Origin: Pohlia nutans
Lineage: Eukaryota > Streptophyta > Bryopsida > Bryales > Mniaceae
Assembly: GCA_022496805.1 (NCBI GenBank)
Contig: CM040090.1
Location: 8,488,001-8,552,000, forward strand
Reading direction: 5' to 3'
DNA length: 64,000 bases
Shown: piece by piece, positions 1 to 9,879 of the stretch
How the letters are laid out: the number at the start of each line of letters is the position of its first letter
How positions within the stretch are numbered: the stretch's first letter is position 1
The notes under the pieces: model-generated
Seen by the model: only the letters and a program-made list of their open reading frames with translations
Databases searched by the model: none
Told to the model about the DNA's origin: nothing
Position numbers and translations under genes: made by a program

Positions 1-1
1 G

Positions 2-1693
2 CAAGCATTGCTGTGGGCTAAGAGGTTAGACAAGCATCTGGCTCTTGCGCGTGCGCACCGAGAGTTCTATTACGCCAACCGCATCCGATCTAGAGACTTC
101 CCCCACGAGTGTCTCACGATCATGCATGACAAGATGGACCACGCAAAAACAGCTTCTCCGGTTTTCTCCCACAAGAGCAAAGAGATTGATGGCCTTGTGA
201 AGTTGCCCGTTTCCGTTACTGGTATGCTTGCACATGGCCACGGCAATGTGCGCTATGCGCATTACGGCCTAGATCTATTCTCGCACGATTCCAATTACAC
301 TATCGGCTCAATGGCCAAGTTGTTGCGGGATCTAGAGTTGCCTCCGAAGTTTGCATCTGGGGAATTGTTTGTGGGATCAAGGTCATCTCCATTGTTTGAT
401 GCTGTGCTTAAGGGGGCAGAGACTTGTGAACCATCGTTGCGTCCTACCGCTGGAACCTCTCCTCTAGCAACTCCTTTGCCGCCCGTTCTCCATGTGCACA
501 TGGACAATGCTACCGGGGACAACAAGAATAGATATGTTTTTTGTTTTTGGTCTCTCCTTAGTGCAGAAAAAATATTTCGTAAAGTTTATGTTACTTTTAT
601 GCTGGTGGGTCACACCCACGACGACATCGATGCGTTGTTTGGAAGGTGGAGCATGTTGCTGCGGAAGGACAACTTTCCTACGATTCCTTTGCTCATGAAG
701 TCCTTCATGGATGTGGAATCTATCCCCACTATCCCACACCTTGTCGAAGAAGTGCCCGATTTCAAAGGATTCATCAAAGGCAGTATTCTGGAAGGAGATG
801 AAGCACTCGTAGGGCACACCAAGGCACAACAGTTCAAGTTCTACCTTGACTCCACTGGTTGTCCGGTGATGAAGTACAAGATTTTCTGCACGGATGTAGA
901 CTGGTTGCCCAAAGAAGGTGGAGGGATCAAATTGTGGAAGGAGGATTCCGAAGGTAGGAGTTTGTGGCCCCGCGGTGTGCCAATTCCTGTTGAGCAGCGT
1001 CCGATGAGGAACGTGGAAGACATCTTCAAAGGTATATCTGGATTTATCAAATACTGGGAGAATTTGTGCAATGAGGACCTTACCGGGGAATTCAGAAGAC
1101 GCTATGAGCACTTGATTCATTATGGGCGGGCTGTGAAAGTAGCGCTTCAAGAGCCTCCGCAACCGTCCAATGTTTTGAAAGATGGCTTCTGGCCCACATC
1201 TCGGGTTGAAGCGATTGTGGAGGATCAATACGCAGAGGACGGTGACATTCGGGAAGAGTTTGCAGAGGATGACATTTACGTCGGGCAGATGCGGGGTCGT
1301 CCATTGCCATCATTCAGGGTGGGTCGAGACCTTTACGAAGGCTACTTCCTTGCAATCCGACCAGCAGATGGTGACACTCGGCCAGTTTGGATTGCGAGGG
1401 CGTTGTCTGATCCTAACTGTAACCCAGAAAGACCAAACTGTGTCCTCATTCAGTACTTTCGTCCAACATCAAGGGATCAAAATGTCCAGGACTACTACAC
1501 TGGATGGGACACCTCGAGAGGTTTGCGTTGGAAGGTTGATGATACTAAACCTCTACCTTGGGAAGAAACAAATGCTTTGATGACAGCATGGAAGTCTAGG
1601 ATTAAACGAGGTACTGTCGAGTGCATGATCAAAATTCCATCAGCTCAGATCGAAGTCATTAACCAAAGTTTGGCTTTGTATAATTCTACTTAA
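2..1693 (+). CDS. DUF7869-like transposase-related protein, copy 1 (5' end cut by window)
   Basis: The frame is open from the window edge to the TAA at 1,691-1,693 (about 563 codons). I recognise the DUF7869-type family by its conserved blocks: IMHDKMDHAKTA near residue 40, a hydrophobic strand with HMDNATGDNKN near 165, and FMLVGHTHDDIDALFG near 200. The same blocks occur in the second copy at 36,043-37,968. The acidic residues in these blocks (D of HDKMD, D of MDN, D of DDID) resemble a metal-binding triad of an RNase-H-fold transposase. That is inference, since the family is formally of unknown function. The C-terminal third (from about residue 340) is a variable linker plus a PVWIARAL block. 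No stop or frameshift is seen, so this copy may be functional, unlike copy 2. The N-terminal half lies upstream of the window. Confidence 0.8.
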   Translation, partial: QALLWAKRLDKHLALARAHREFYYANRIRSRDFPHECLTIMHDKMDHAKTASPVFSHKSKEIDGLVKLPVSVTGMLAHGHGNVRYAHYGLDLFSHDSNYTIGSMAKLLRDLELPPKFASGELFVGSRSSPLFDAVLKGAETCEPSLRPTAGTSPLATPLPPVLHVHMDNATGDNKNRYVFCFWSLLSAEKIFRKVYVTFMLVGHTHDDIDALFGRWSMLLRKDNFPTIPLLMKSFMDVESIPTIPHLVEEVPDFKGFIKGSILEGDEALVGHTKAQQFKFYLDSTGCPVMKYKIFCTDVDWLPKEGGGIKLWKEDSEGRSLWPRGVPIPVEQRPMRNVEDIFKGISGFIKYWENLCNEDLTGEFRRRYEHLIHYGRAVKVALQEPPQPSNVLKDGFWPTSRVEAIVEDQYAEDGDIREEFAEDDIYVGQMRGRPLPSFRVGRDLYEGYFLAIRPADGDTRPVWIARALSDPNCNPERPNCVLIQYFRPTSRDQNVQDYYTGWDTSRGLRWKVDDTKPLPWEETNALMTAWKSRIKRGTVECMIKIPSAQIEVINQSLALYNST

Positions 1694-2097
1694 GCCGCTG
1701 TTGATTGGAGGCGATGGAGAGTATGGCTTGCTTGCTACGTCTATGTGATAGTGTGTATTTGACTATTATTGTGATACTTTGCGCTTTGATGCAAGCGATA
1801 TAGAGTCTATACTATAACTAGTTCATTAGACGTTGTAGATTTCTTTTGACTTATTTCTCATTTTATATTTGCGTGTATCACTTTGAAGTTGAAGATTTCC
1901 ATTTCAAAGACTAAGTGTTTTGATTTAGACAAAAAAAACGTATTGCAAGTGCAATATTTATATTTTATTAATATATTTACTATTACATTGTACGTTTACT
2001 TCTTTGTATATTTGATCCGTTTTCCTTAAAAGATTAATCGTATGTGTTTGATTTTAAAAACAAGTATATATAAAAAGTTTAGTGGTTAAGACCACTG
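1694..2097. other. 3' flank of copy 1, no gene
   Basis: This is AT-rich sequence after the stop codon and probably contains the 3' UTR. A T-rich stretch lies near 1,850-1,990. No coding frame or recognisable repeat is seen. Confidence 0.5.
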
Positions 2098-2310
2098 TTT
2101 TTTTGTTAGCGCGTTAAGCACTTGTCACAGTTTAGGGTACGGGGCTGGTTGGTTGTTACAAATTTCCTGCCTGCCGAGGCTCACTTAGCAGCACCAAGTC
2201 ATGCATATCTCATATCCGCTCAAACGAATTCAATGGGAATCGAACCCGGACCACCTATATGAGATAAACACCCACTCACAACCAACCATTGAGCTCATGA
2301 CTTGGTGTCC
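2098..2310 (-). mobile_element. tRNA-derived SINE
   Basis: Read on the minus strand, the segment has a Pol III A-box-like TGAGCTCAATGGTTGG (2,282-2,297) followed about 35 bp later by a B box GGTTCGATTCCC (2,235-2,246). That is the spacing of a tRNA-type internal promoter. A non-tRNA body follows and ends in an A7 tail at 2,098-2,104. The fold is not a complete tRNA: no paired acceptor stem or CCA is evident. A SINE therefore fits better than a tRNA gene. A hairpin AGTGGT-TAAG-ACCACT abuts the tail at 2,080-2,097. Confidence 0.6.
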
Positions 2311-2339
2311 AGGAGATGAGAAACCACTCCCTTATACAT

Positions 2340-2766
2340 AAACATTATTTTTATTTAAAATGGTACTGTATTAGTGTCGAATCGACAGTTCTTATCATGA
2401 CTCTCATTTTAATGGAAACTCCTCCTTTCAACTAGGACCGATCATTCTTTCGGTAACTCTCGTTTTAATGGAAATTCCAACTTCCATAGGATATAAGTAC
2501 TTACTATCCACCTAAATTGACAACCCATTTAGATTCAATCCTCCCCCTTGAAAATGAGAGATATGATTTTGAGAGGTCCCAATTCTCTCATTTTAATGAA
2601 TATTATGTTACGATAACTTATGGAATTCGAAGTGGAATTCATATTTTGAATATTTCGCTTCTTTATTCAATTGGTAAGTAATTACAAGTCAAGTCATGAA
2701 ATTGACCAAAAGTGGGAGGGAGAATGAACAAAGGAGGAAAGGGAAAAGGGCAACGTGAGGGGGGTG
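2340..2766. repeat. Dispersed non-coding repeat with CTCTCATTTTAATGRA motif
   Basis: Copies of CTCTCATTTTAATGGA or its variants occur near 2,400, 2,458 and 2,578. They recur near 9,115, 9,298 and 52,613. The stretch around 2,500-2,640 resembles 8,990-9,430 in inverted order, including a GAGAGGTCCC/GGGACCTCTC block. No coding potential is seen. Confidence 0.5.
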
Positions 2767-3178
2767 CCCGGGGAGGTCACTCCATTGTCAAGTTGAACAC
2801 CACGTGCGTTCAAAGTTTGCTACCTCTATCTTATATGCCATAAATAATTTTAAAAATTATGATATTTTTTCTACATATACGTAACCATTGATAACATCTT
2901 TTGTATATTTTTTTGAAATTTTTAGTCATCTTCATTTTTTTTAGTAATTGTTTTAGTTCATTTCTACGTCATTCTAGTTAGAAACGGTATGTTTTATAAA
3001 AAAAGAAAGATCATCAAATTTGGTTATCTTTTTTTACTATGTAATAGATACTGAGTATATCTACTCATGAAAAAAAATTGATAAAATTTTGACCCATTTT
3101 GGTGATGCAACTTAGAAAATTTAGATTTATTTTGAGCGCACGAGGTTTTCAACCTGACAATGGAGTGACCTCCCCGGG
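2767..3178. mobile_element. MITE with ~40 bp terminal inverted repeats
   Basis: The left end begins CCCGGGGAGGTCACTCCATT (2,767). The right end is its reverse complement, finishing GGAGTGACCTCCCCGGG at 3,178. Similarity continues inward for about 40 bp to a CGTGCG block, with a few mismatches. The interior is AT-rich and has no gene. Both flanks are G-rich, so the target-site duplication is unclear. The superfamily is not assigned. Confidence 0.7.
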
Positions 3179-3439
3179 GAAGGGGGGGGGTGGGGGCAGA
3201 GTTAGCTAACAATAGAGAGGTAAGAGCCATCATGAAAGAGGTGGTCTGGACCGCTCTCCTAGAAGTGAAGCATTACAAGAATTCAATGCGAAGCACAATA
3301 AATGTTGGAACATTCTTTGACCGTACTCAAAATAGTCCTCGAAGTCCGCGAGGATTCTTGAAGTGCAAGTAGACCCAAGGAGTTGGGCTGGAGGAGGAGG
3401 AAGGGAGAGAAACACCAAAACTCAATACTTTGGAGAAAC

Positions 3440-3792
3440 CCCCTGGCCTGCTCGCGCACGCCGTCCGATGCCTGCCGTCCGCACTGCCCTCCGATCCAGC
3501 GTCCGCTCCGCCGTCCGATGGATCGGCGTCGTGCGAGCGCGCCTGTCCGTCCGATCAATCCGTCGGGCCGGCGTGGTCCGTCCGATATGGGGACCTGGCA
3601 CGGGCCGTCCGATTTGGCCACGCGATCGTGCGCCCCTGCCTGTCCGATTGGAGGGTAGAAACGTACGCGCGGACAGCGGCCGTCGGATGAGAATGTCCGC
3701 ACGCACGCCGTCCGATGGATCTGGTACGGTCCGATCGAGGCCGTCTGATCGGGCTGGCGTCCGCTGTACGCTTCGTCCGCCCTAGGCGGACA
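3440..3792. repeat. GTCCGAT motif array, locus 1
   Basis: A GC-rich block with roughly twenty copies of CCGTCCGATC or its complement CGATCGGACGG in both orientations at irregular 15-30 bp spacing. It stops just before a TATA box. Open frames across it are artefacts of base composition. Two further arrays of the same motif lie at 9,470-9,650 and 13,530-14,130. Confidence 0.8.
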
Positions 3793-3793
3793 G

Positions 3794-3800
3794 TATAAAT
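3794..3800 (+). promoter_or_regulatory. TATA box downstream of array 1
   Basis: TATAAAT sits directly after the motif array and about 197 bp before the ATG at 3,997. It is flanked by GGCGGAC and CGTCCGC motif remnants. The arrangement matches that at 9,629. Confidence 0.6.
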
Positions 3801-3996
3801 GGCGGACGGCTTTCTTCGTCCGCTCAGAGACGCAGTGGGCATGGTGAACGTCCGCGTGCACCTGCATCGACTCTGTCACGTGTTTTTGAGTCACTGCGTC
3901 ACGCTGTACGCACGTTTGACTTTATTCCAGGACGTCTGCACCACGTTGCGCTTCTACTTTCCACGCGGTTTCTTGTCGTTGCTTTAACTTCCCACG

Positions 3997-5082
3997 ATGT
4001 TCCAGCGAAGCAGCAGTAGTAGGAGATCTTCACAAGGGACTCCTCAAGTTATAAACTGGGATCAAGTCAATGACCCCAATTGTGTTGCGGAGCCGGGATG
4101 GGACACGGAGCCGGCGAGAACGTGGAGTTTAAAAATATGCAAAGAGTACGTGAAGATGACGCATTTAGCCAAGATTTGGCCACGAGCTCAAATGCTAGTG
4201 TCTGGCCCTCGTTGGGAAGGCCCAACTACGACGTGCCAAAGCAACCATTTTCGACAACGATATTGGGAGGTGCACGATTTCGTTGGGTTGCCTAATTCCA
4301 AACCAACCATCATAAAATATGGCCTAATGTCAATGGTTTGGGCTGAGATTGTACTGCACAAGGATGTGGATTGGAGTACGGAGAATGGAAAAAACGTTGA
4401 ACGTTTGAATCGTTCACAAAACTTTATTGCCACCAATTGGACTGGACTGAATGATTGACTGCCGCAATGGTCTAATCGTACAACGCATGCGACAAACGTT
4501 GTTGTTCCTGATGACGGCACCTCGCAATGGGAAGTACGTCCACGCAATACATATCGGGAACGCGACGTTGAGAACTATTTCGTGACGTTTGGAACTACTC
4601 CTCAACATGACTATGAAAATCATCATGGAACTTCAGATCCAGTAGGCAGGGGATATCAAAGGGGAGCTAGCCATGGCTACGATGATAATGCATACGCGGT
4701 ATACAATGATGAACGGGTTCCATATCCGGACATATACAGTACTCCACGAGCATATTCTCCCGAGAAGACCCACGACGATTTTGGACATCATGGGTTTCAA
4801 AGCCATACTCCTATTTATTCTGGCCCTGGCGAAAGCTCAAGAAGCGGTGCACCCGTGAGTTTTGGTAGGGATATGTATAGTGCTGCAGACGGCCCCCCTG
4901 ACGGATATGCTTCTGGGCCATTGAGTCAGTACCATTGAGATGATGAGTATGAAAGAGATCTTCAAGAAGCAATAAGACGGAGCGAAGAAGAAGAGAATGA
5001 AAGGCGGCTGATAGAGCAACGCTTTTATGAGCAACAGTGGGACGCGGAACGTGGAACATTTTGGGAACATCGGAAATATTAG
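3997..5082 (+). pseudogene. Unknown protein with C-terminal UIM-like helix, two in-frame TGA
   Basis: One frame runs from ATG 3,997 to TAG 5,080-5,082 (361 codons) with two internal TGA codons at 4,456-4,458 and 4,936-4,938 and no frameshift. I do not recognise the N-terminal part (residues 1-150, Trp-rich, with VNDPNCVAEPGWDTEP). The middle (about 195-310) is low-complexity, rich in Y, G, H, D and S. The C-terminus DDEYERDLQEAIRRSEEEEN fits the ubiquitin-interacting motif pattern (acidic start, L..AI..S..E), followed by a charged helix. Both TGA codons could be former CGA. A TATA box and the GTCCGAT array lie upstream. It may be a decayed gene, or a short 153-residue product may be made. Confidence 0.55.
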
Positions 5083-5819
5083 GCGGATTTAACAGGACTA
5101 TCCATGCTCAAGTGGAAGTTGAAACCTAGCCTAGACCGTAGAATCCAATGTCTTCAATTTTTCTTTGTATAGACCAAGACATGTCCTTAGTTTGAAATTT
5201 GTTTGGATGCTACAAACTTTGGATATATTGTAGGCTGCTAGCGCTAATGCTCTAGGCTTATAAAGTATGTATGGCTCATTGTGTGAACATTATTGGCATA
5301 AATATTTATATATATAAATATATAATCTAATCGCGAAGAGTGAACTAGTCATGAGTACATAACCCACCATTATTTCCATTAACAAGAGATCAAGTTCATG
5401 ACTTACAAAAAGATATATAAATTGGTTTGGTGTCGCCTTGACTTTTATTGCAGACGTTACATACCTGATTGAAAACAATATGAGTTTAGTTCACATGCAA
5501 TGAAGGGGCTAGAAGCTTATCTTAGAACTTGGTTGTGCACAACACAGTTGACTTTCGAAGAAGGACTCCTGTAAACTGAGGATTTTACGAATGGCATTTT
5601 GAAGTTAAAATGGTGTATTTAACGATCTTTAAACGAAGCCAAAAGAAGTGGAATGAATGGAAGAAATATTCAATGTGCAAAGTAAAAAGGTTTCATTTTA
5701 ATGATCAAGGTTATGAAAACATATTCAGGAAAATAGAATCAGTTGTATGGATTATAAGTGCCAGAAAATATCTAAAGGAAGTATGAAATGTTAGAAGAAA
5801 ATCAGGCTACCAATCTGTA
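5083..5819. other. Intergenic, no gene seen
   Basis: AT-rich sequence following the stop. A short TA microsatellite lies near 5,300-5,325. No coding frame or recognised repeat is seen. Confidence 0.4.
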
Positions 5820-6265
5820 GCAGAACGGAGTGGGAAATGAGAATTCCGTTGCGCAGTCCGTTTCTAACGGAGCAGATCAGTTGACGGTAAGGGATTTGTG
5901 TAACGGAAGATAGTCCGTTAGTGGACGTGGGTAACGGAGATCAACGAAAATCTGTTTGCTGTCCGTTGGCAAATTGGATGTCTGTTAGTTGATGAGGAGT
6001 AACGGAGCAGTGTCCGTTATAACGGACAGGAGAACGGAGGGAGCGTGGTCAAGCCGTTGAGAGCAAGCAGCTTCCGTTGATAACGGAAGACGAATTCCGT
6101 TATAGCAGTTCCGTTTCAGTCTCAGTTTCTAGTTCCGTTGGTAAAATCCGTTGTGTGTAGTTCCGTTGCGTTGGAAATTGCGGTTGGAGTTTCCGTTGTG
6201 CAGAATCCGTTTTGGGTGAATTTCAGTTATGTAATTTCCGTTGCAATTTCAGAACGGAGTTAGTT
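5820..6265. repeat. AACGGA/TCCGTT inverted hexamer array
   Basis: About 25 copies of AACGGA or its complement TCCGTT lie in 440 bp in mixed orientation. Some are joined as perfect palindromes such as TCCGTTATAACGGA (near 6,016) and TCCGTTGATAACGGA (near 6,072). Between hexamers the sequence is not conserved, so this is not a simple tandem repeat. Confidence 0.8.
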
Positions 6266-6976
6266 CCCGTTTTAGGTCAATCAATTGATTATTTTCAAGG
6301 AGTATATAGTGGAGATTAAAAAGTTATTTTTAGAGGAGATTTGGAAAGATGTGGCTTTTGAGTCAGAAGTATAAGAGAGTTGAAGTTGAACTTTATTGTT
6401 GCCAAACCATCCACAAGAGATTGGTGAGCCGGGGAAGCATAAAAGCATCCTCTTTAGTTTAGTTTTTATTGTATTTTATGATAACAACTGAAGTGTAAAT
6501 TGATATGTAAGTGATTGGAAATATAACAAGATGATAATTGAAAGGTGATGTTGTGTGTGTGTAAAATTTGTATGAGAAATTGTGATAACATTGTATGAAG
6601 TGAATTAGAGGATAAAGAGGAAGAGAGAGATTGAAGTGAGGGATTAATTGAATTGAAGTGAAATTAAATTGAGTTATAACTTAAATTAGGTTTGAGAGAA
6701 AGACATCATCAAAGTTATTAATATTCAATTAAAATAAAACCGAATTAATAAGGAAGTAATTGATTGAATAATGGGAAGAGTGATGTAAAAACTAGAAGTG
6801 TATGGAAATTAAGAAGAGAAGCGATTCATACAGATTTCTTGTGTGATTTCATTTGATTATTTTAGTGACATGCAAGTGATTGTGACCGTAACTTTTACTC
6901 ATTAGCGTTTGAATCTCCTGTGGTTCGATCCTGAACTATACTGTGCTTTTAACAATCACATACAACGACAGATTAC
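6266..6976. other. AT-rich intergenic, no gene
   Basis: Purine-rich, A-biased sequence with many GAAG/GATTG runs. No open frame of note and no clear repeat is seen. Confidence 0.4.
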
Positions 6977-8607
6977 AACTCCCATCACATTCTCATTTCC
7001 TACTCCTTTTATAATTACCTTGTGCAAGGAAAACCTCCTTCACGAATGAAGTTATTCATGAAAAACATCTTGTCTCACTATCTTGAGAAGTCCATGGCGG
7101 CGAACAAACCACCAAAAGTGCACTTTATTGAACCCCTCTTTATGTTAGGTCCTTGCTACACACTTTCCACTTGAATTAAGTGGCTTCTTGTATTTACTTT
7201 TGGCCGAGTACTTTCTTTGAACCGTCTTCATCATCGAACAACCTCATGAGCTTCTGTGCTTCAAGAGCAGTTCGGCAACATCAGATCTCACAGAAACGCA
7301 ATCGTGAAGATCGTAATGAACACCTTTGAAGTGCATACTCTCGCAACTTGAGATCCAGCCAGTCTAAACCCTAAACTTTAGTCCCGATTGAAACACTTGA
7401 GATGATATTGCCTATTTGCCCCCTGCTTTGTGGATGCATGCTTTGTTTTTTCTAGAAAAAGATGAGCATGCAATTTATCAAGTCACTCATAAGCAAGATA
7501 AACACACGTAGTTTGCAAAGAGGTAAACTAGTCTCCCACACACTCACCTTCCAAAGGCTCTACTAGAAAAATATGAGCATTCTAGGGTTTCTAAGGCTTT
7601 TGTAGCATGCGGCGTTAAGATGAGGTGATAACCAAACTCCAAGAGCCATGCCGCAAGATTGACACTTGAATACCTTCCTCATAGAGTTCATCCAAGTCTT
7701 AGTGGTGCCTAGTCCTCCCTTATGCGCTATGATTGTATCATAGTACTACATTCTAATCTGACTTTAGACACCGTGTCCCGTGACATCCTAAACCCTACTA
7801 GTGTTAGTATCATATTGAGAATTTGGAACGATACATAGAACATTGCCCTATGTAGTCAAAGGGTGTAGTACTATAGTAGGGTGTCGTACTATAGGACTAT
7901 CATGGTGCATGAGGGAGGACTAGGCACCACTAAGGCTTGGATGAAGTCTACGAGGAAGGTATTCAAGTGTCGATCTTGCGGCATGGCACTTGGAATGAGG
8001 TTGTCACCTCATCTTGATGCCTCATGCTACGAAAGGCTTAGAAACCACAGAGTATTCATCTTTTTGTAGTTGGGCCTCTGGAAAGTGACTGGGTGAGTGT
8101 GTGAGGGACTAGCTCGGTTCTAGGGAGTACAGACCTTTTCAAAGGCGGAAAGGCGTCGACAAAGCAGGGGCAACTGGGCAATACCCTCTCCTACGTTTCA
8201 ATCGAGATTAGAGTTGACGTTAGGCAAAGTGGATCTCAAGCTACGATAGCATGCACTTCAAAGGTGTGCGTTCTGATCTTCACGATTGTGTTTTTGTGAG
8301 ATCTGGTATTGCTGAACAGCACTTAAGCACAGAAGCTCGTGAGGTTGTTTGATGATGAAGAGGGTTTGAAGAAAGTGCTGGGCCAAAGGTATGTATGGGA
8401 AGCCATATGATTCAAGTGGGGAGTATGTAACGTGGAACTAAAATGAAGAAGGGTTGAAGAATGTGCACTTTTGGTAGTTCGATTGTCCTATTGAACTTCT
8501 TACTATAGCGAAGCAAGATTTTTTTTCAGAAATAACCCTATTCGTGATGGACGTTTTCATTGTACAAGGTAGTTATGGAAGGGGAGGAAATGAGAATGCG
8601 GTGGGAG
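6977..8607. repeat. 1.6 kb long inverted repeat (hairpin)
   Basis: The left arm (about 6,977-7,745) and the right arm (about 7,880-8,607) are reverse complements with moderate divergence. Matching landmarks are ACTCCCATC.CATTCTCATT (6,979) with GAGAATGCGGTGGGAG (8,592); GAACAACCTCATGAGCTTCT (7,237) with its complement at 8,328-8,347; and CTAGTCCTCCCT (7,711) with AGGGAGGACTAG (7,911). A loop of about 130 bp lies between. The right arm holds a chance 62-codon frame only. It could be a foldback element or an inverted duplication, and its transcript would form a long dsRNA. Confidence 0.8.
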
Positions 8608-8779
8608 TCCTTCTTGGAAAGGCCTTTATGCTATGCACCACCAAGTCATAGGATCAGCTCAGACCCTCCAAATTGCATTAAGGATAAAGTGAACTCATTT
8701 TGTAATCAACCATGTATAGAAGGTCCGATAAAAAAATGGAGAGAACACCAACGAAATTGATATATCTTTTAATGAGATA

Positions 8780-8971
8780 GGAACTTAATCAATGACCAAT
8801 GGAAATAACGCTTGATTAGCAATCATAGATCTTACCGTATAGATAGAATCTACAAATAAAAATGTATAACTTTTATTCATACATCAAGTTCCAAATATTC
8901 GTGTTAGTTGCATTTTATAATGCATCTTTGCGAAACTGTGTAAACTGGACATAGGTGAGGACTTCTAGGGG
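8780..8971. mobile_element. piggyBac-type MITE fragment (right end only)
   Basis: The right end reads GGTGAGGACTTCTAGGGG followed by TTAA at 8,972-8,975. This is the terminal pattern of the TTAA/CCCCTAAA family in this window. The body (TATAATGCATCTTTGCG.., ACTTTTATTCATACATC) matches 61,200-61,330 in the opposite orientation. No left end with TTAA is visible, so the copy is truncated. Confidence 0.55.
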
Positions 8972-8999
8972 TTAACCAACAAGACCGTGGGATTTGATG

Positions 9000-9440
9000 A
9001 TCATGCACATAACATGATATTCATTACTTTGAGAGATCAGGGACCTCTCAAAATAAACATGTCGATTTAGGTTGATTTAGGTGCCCGTGATTGAAAGTAG
9101 CAATTTTCATTAAAATGAGAGTAAGAATGCTTATTAATTGAGACTATTTAGGTCGAATCGACCTAAATCGATTGAAAAGACAAACTTCATTTGACTTTTT
9201 AGATCGAATCGAGCTAAATAGTCACAATTTTGTTTGTCTTTTCAATCTATTTAGGTCGATTCAACCTAAACAGTTTCAATTTGAAAAGTTTTCTTGCTCT
9301 CATTTTAATGGAAATTGTTGTTTTCCACCAATTTTTCTTCATTGTCAATTTTGTTTCATGCTCTTCTATCTCTCAAATTCAGAAAATTCTCTCAATATAA
9401 TGAATATGAGGTTACATTGGATATTTGATAGTATTCTAAA
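9000..9440. repeat. Repeat with TTTAGGTCGATTC palindromes
   Basis: TTTAGGTCGAWTC and its complement recur about seven times between 9,060 and 9,270. Arms of about 39 bp at 9,147-9,185 and 9,232-9,270 form a hairpin with a loop of about 46 bp. Motif CTCTCATTTTAATGGA at 9,297 links it to the repeat at 2,340-2,766. Confidence 0.6.
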
Positions 9441-9469
9441 ACAAAGATAATTTGGTTAATGTGTCGGGT

Positions 9470-9628
9470 CTGGTCTGCCGTCCGATCTGCAGGCCGTCCA
9501 ATTTGGCGGACTGCGCGACCCGTCCGATCGTCGACAGCCGGTCAATCGGACGACGTGTGTCCGATCGGTTGGCGGACGGCGCGGGCCGTCCGATCGGGTG
9601 TCCGACCTAATCGGACAGCACGTCCGCC
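9470..9628. repeat. GTCCGAT motif array, locus 2
   Basis: A short GC-rich block with about ten GTCCGAT/ATCGGAC motifs in both orientations, ending directly at a TATA box. It has the same composition and placement as the array at 3,440-3,792. Confidence 0.75.
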
Positions 9629-9635
9629 TATAAAG
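9629..9635 (+). promoter_or_regulatory. TATA box downstream of array 2
   Basis: TATAAAG follows CGTCCGCC directly and is followed by GAGCGGACGGCTC. The nearest ATG in good context (CACCATGCC) is at 9,817, 188 bp downstream. That nearly matches the 203 bp spacing from TATA start to ATG at locus 1. Confidence 0.55.
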
Positions 9636-9816
9636 CTGTTCGACCAGAGCGGACGGCTCACTTTTTCCTCCCTACTCACATTATTGTGAGAGTAGTTACG
9701 GGTTGTTGTTGGCAGGGTTATCCCATCCTCTGGCTCGTCACTCGGGGAGGAAGAAGTCAGCGTTGCAGGGGGGTATATTTTGCCAATTTTTTAAACAATT
9801 CCGGAGCTCCGTCACC

Positions 9817-9844
9817 ATGCCGAAGGGAAAAATGCATAAGATAG
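9817..9844 (+). CDS. Possible first coding exon before kinase-like gene
   Basis: The ATG at 9,817 in context CACCATGCC opens a basic peptide MPKGKMHKI and runs into a plausible 5' splice donor ATAG/GTAAGA at 9,844/9,845. If spliced, the GGTAGT array that follows would be intronic. A strong acceptor TTTCTCTAGCAG ends at 10,896, but the phases do not match (phase 1 donor, phase 0 acceptor). The link to the kinase-like frame is therefore uncertain. Confidence 0.3.
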
Positions 9845-9879
9845 GTAAGACGACTGGTAGTTCCTCTTTCTCAACAGGA

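Noticed and set aside
2235..2310. Functional tRNA gene
   Set aside because: A and B boxes are present but acceptor stem pairing is not, and a non-tRNA body plus A-tail follows.
3283..3894. Several overlapping open frames in both strands at the first GTCCGAT array
   Set aside because: GC-rich repeated words avoid stops in many frames at once; no domain or codon-use signal.
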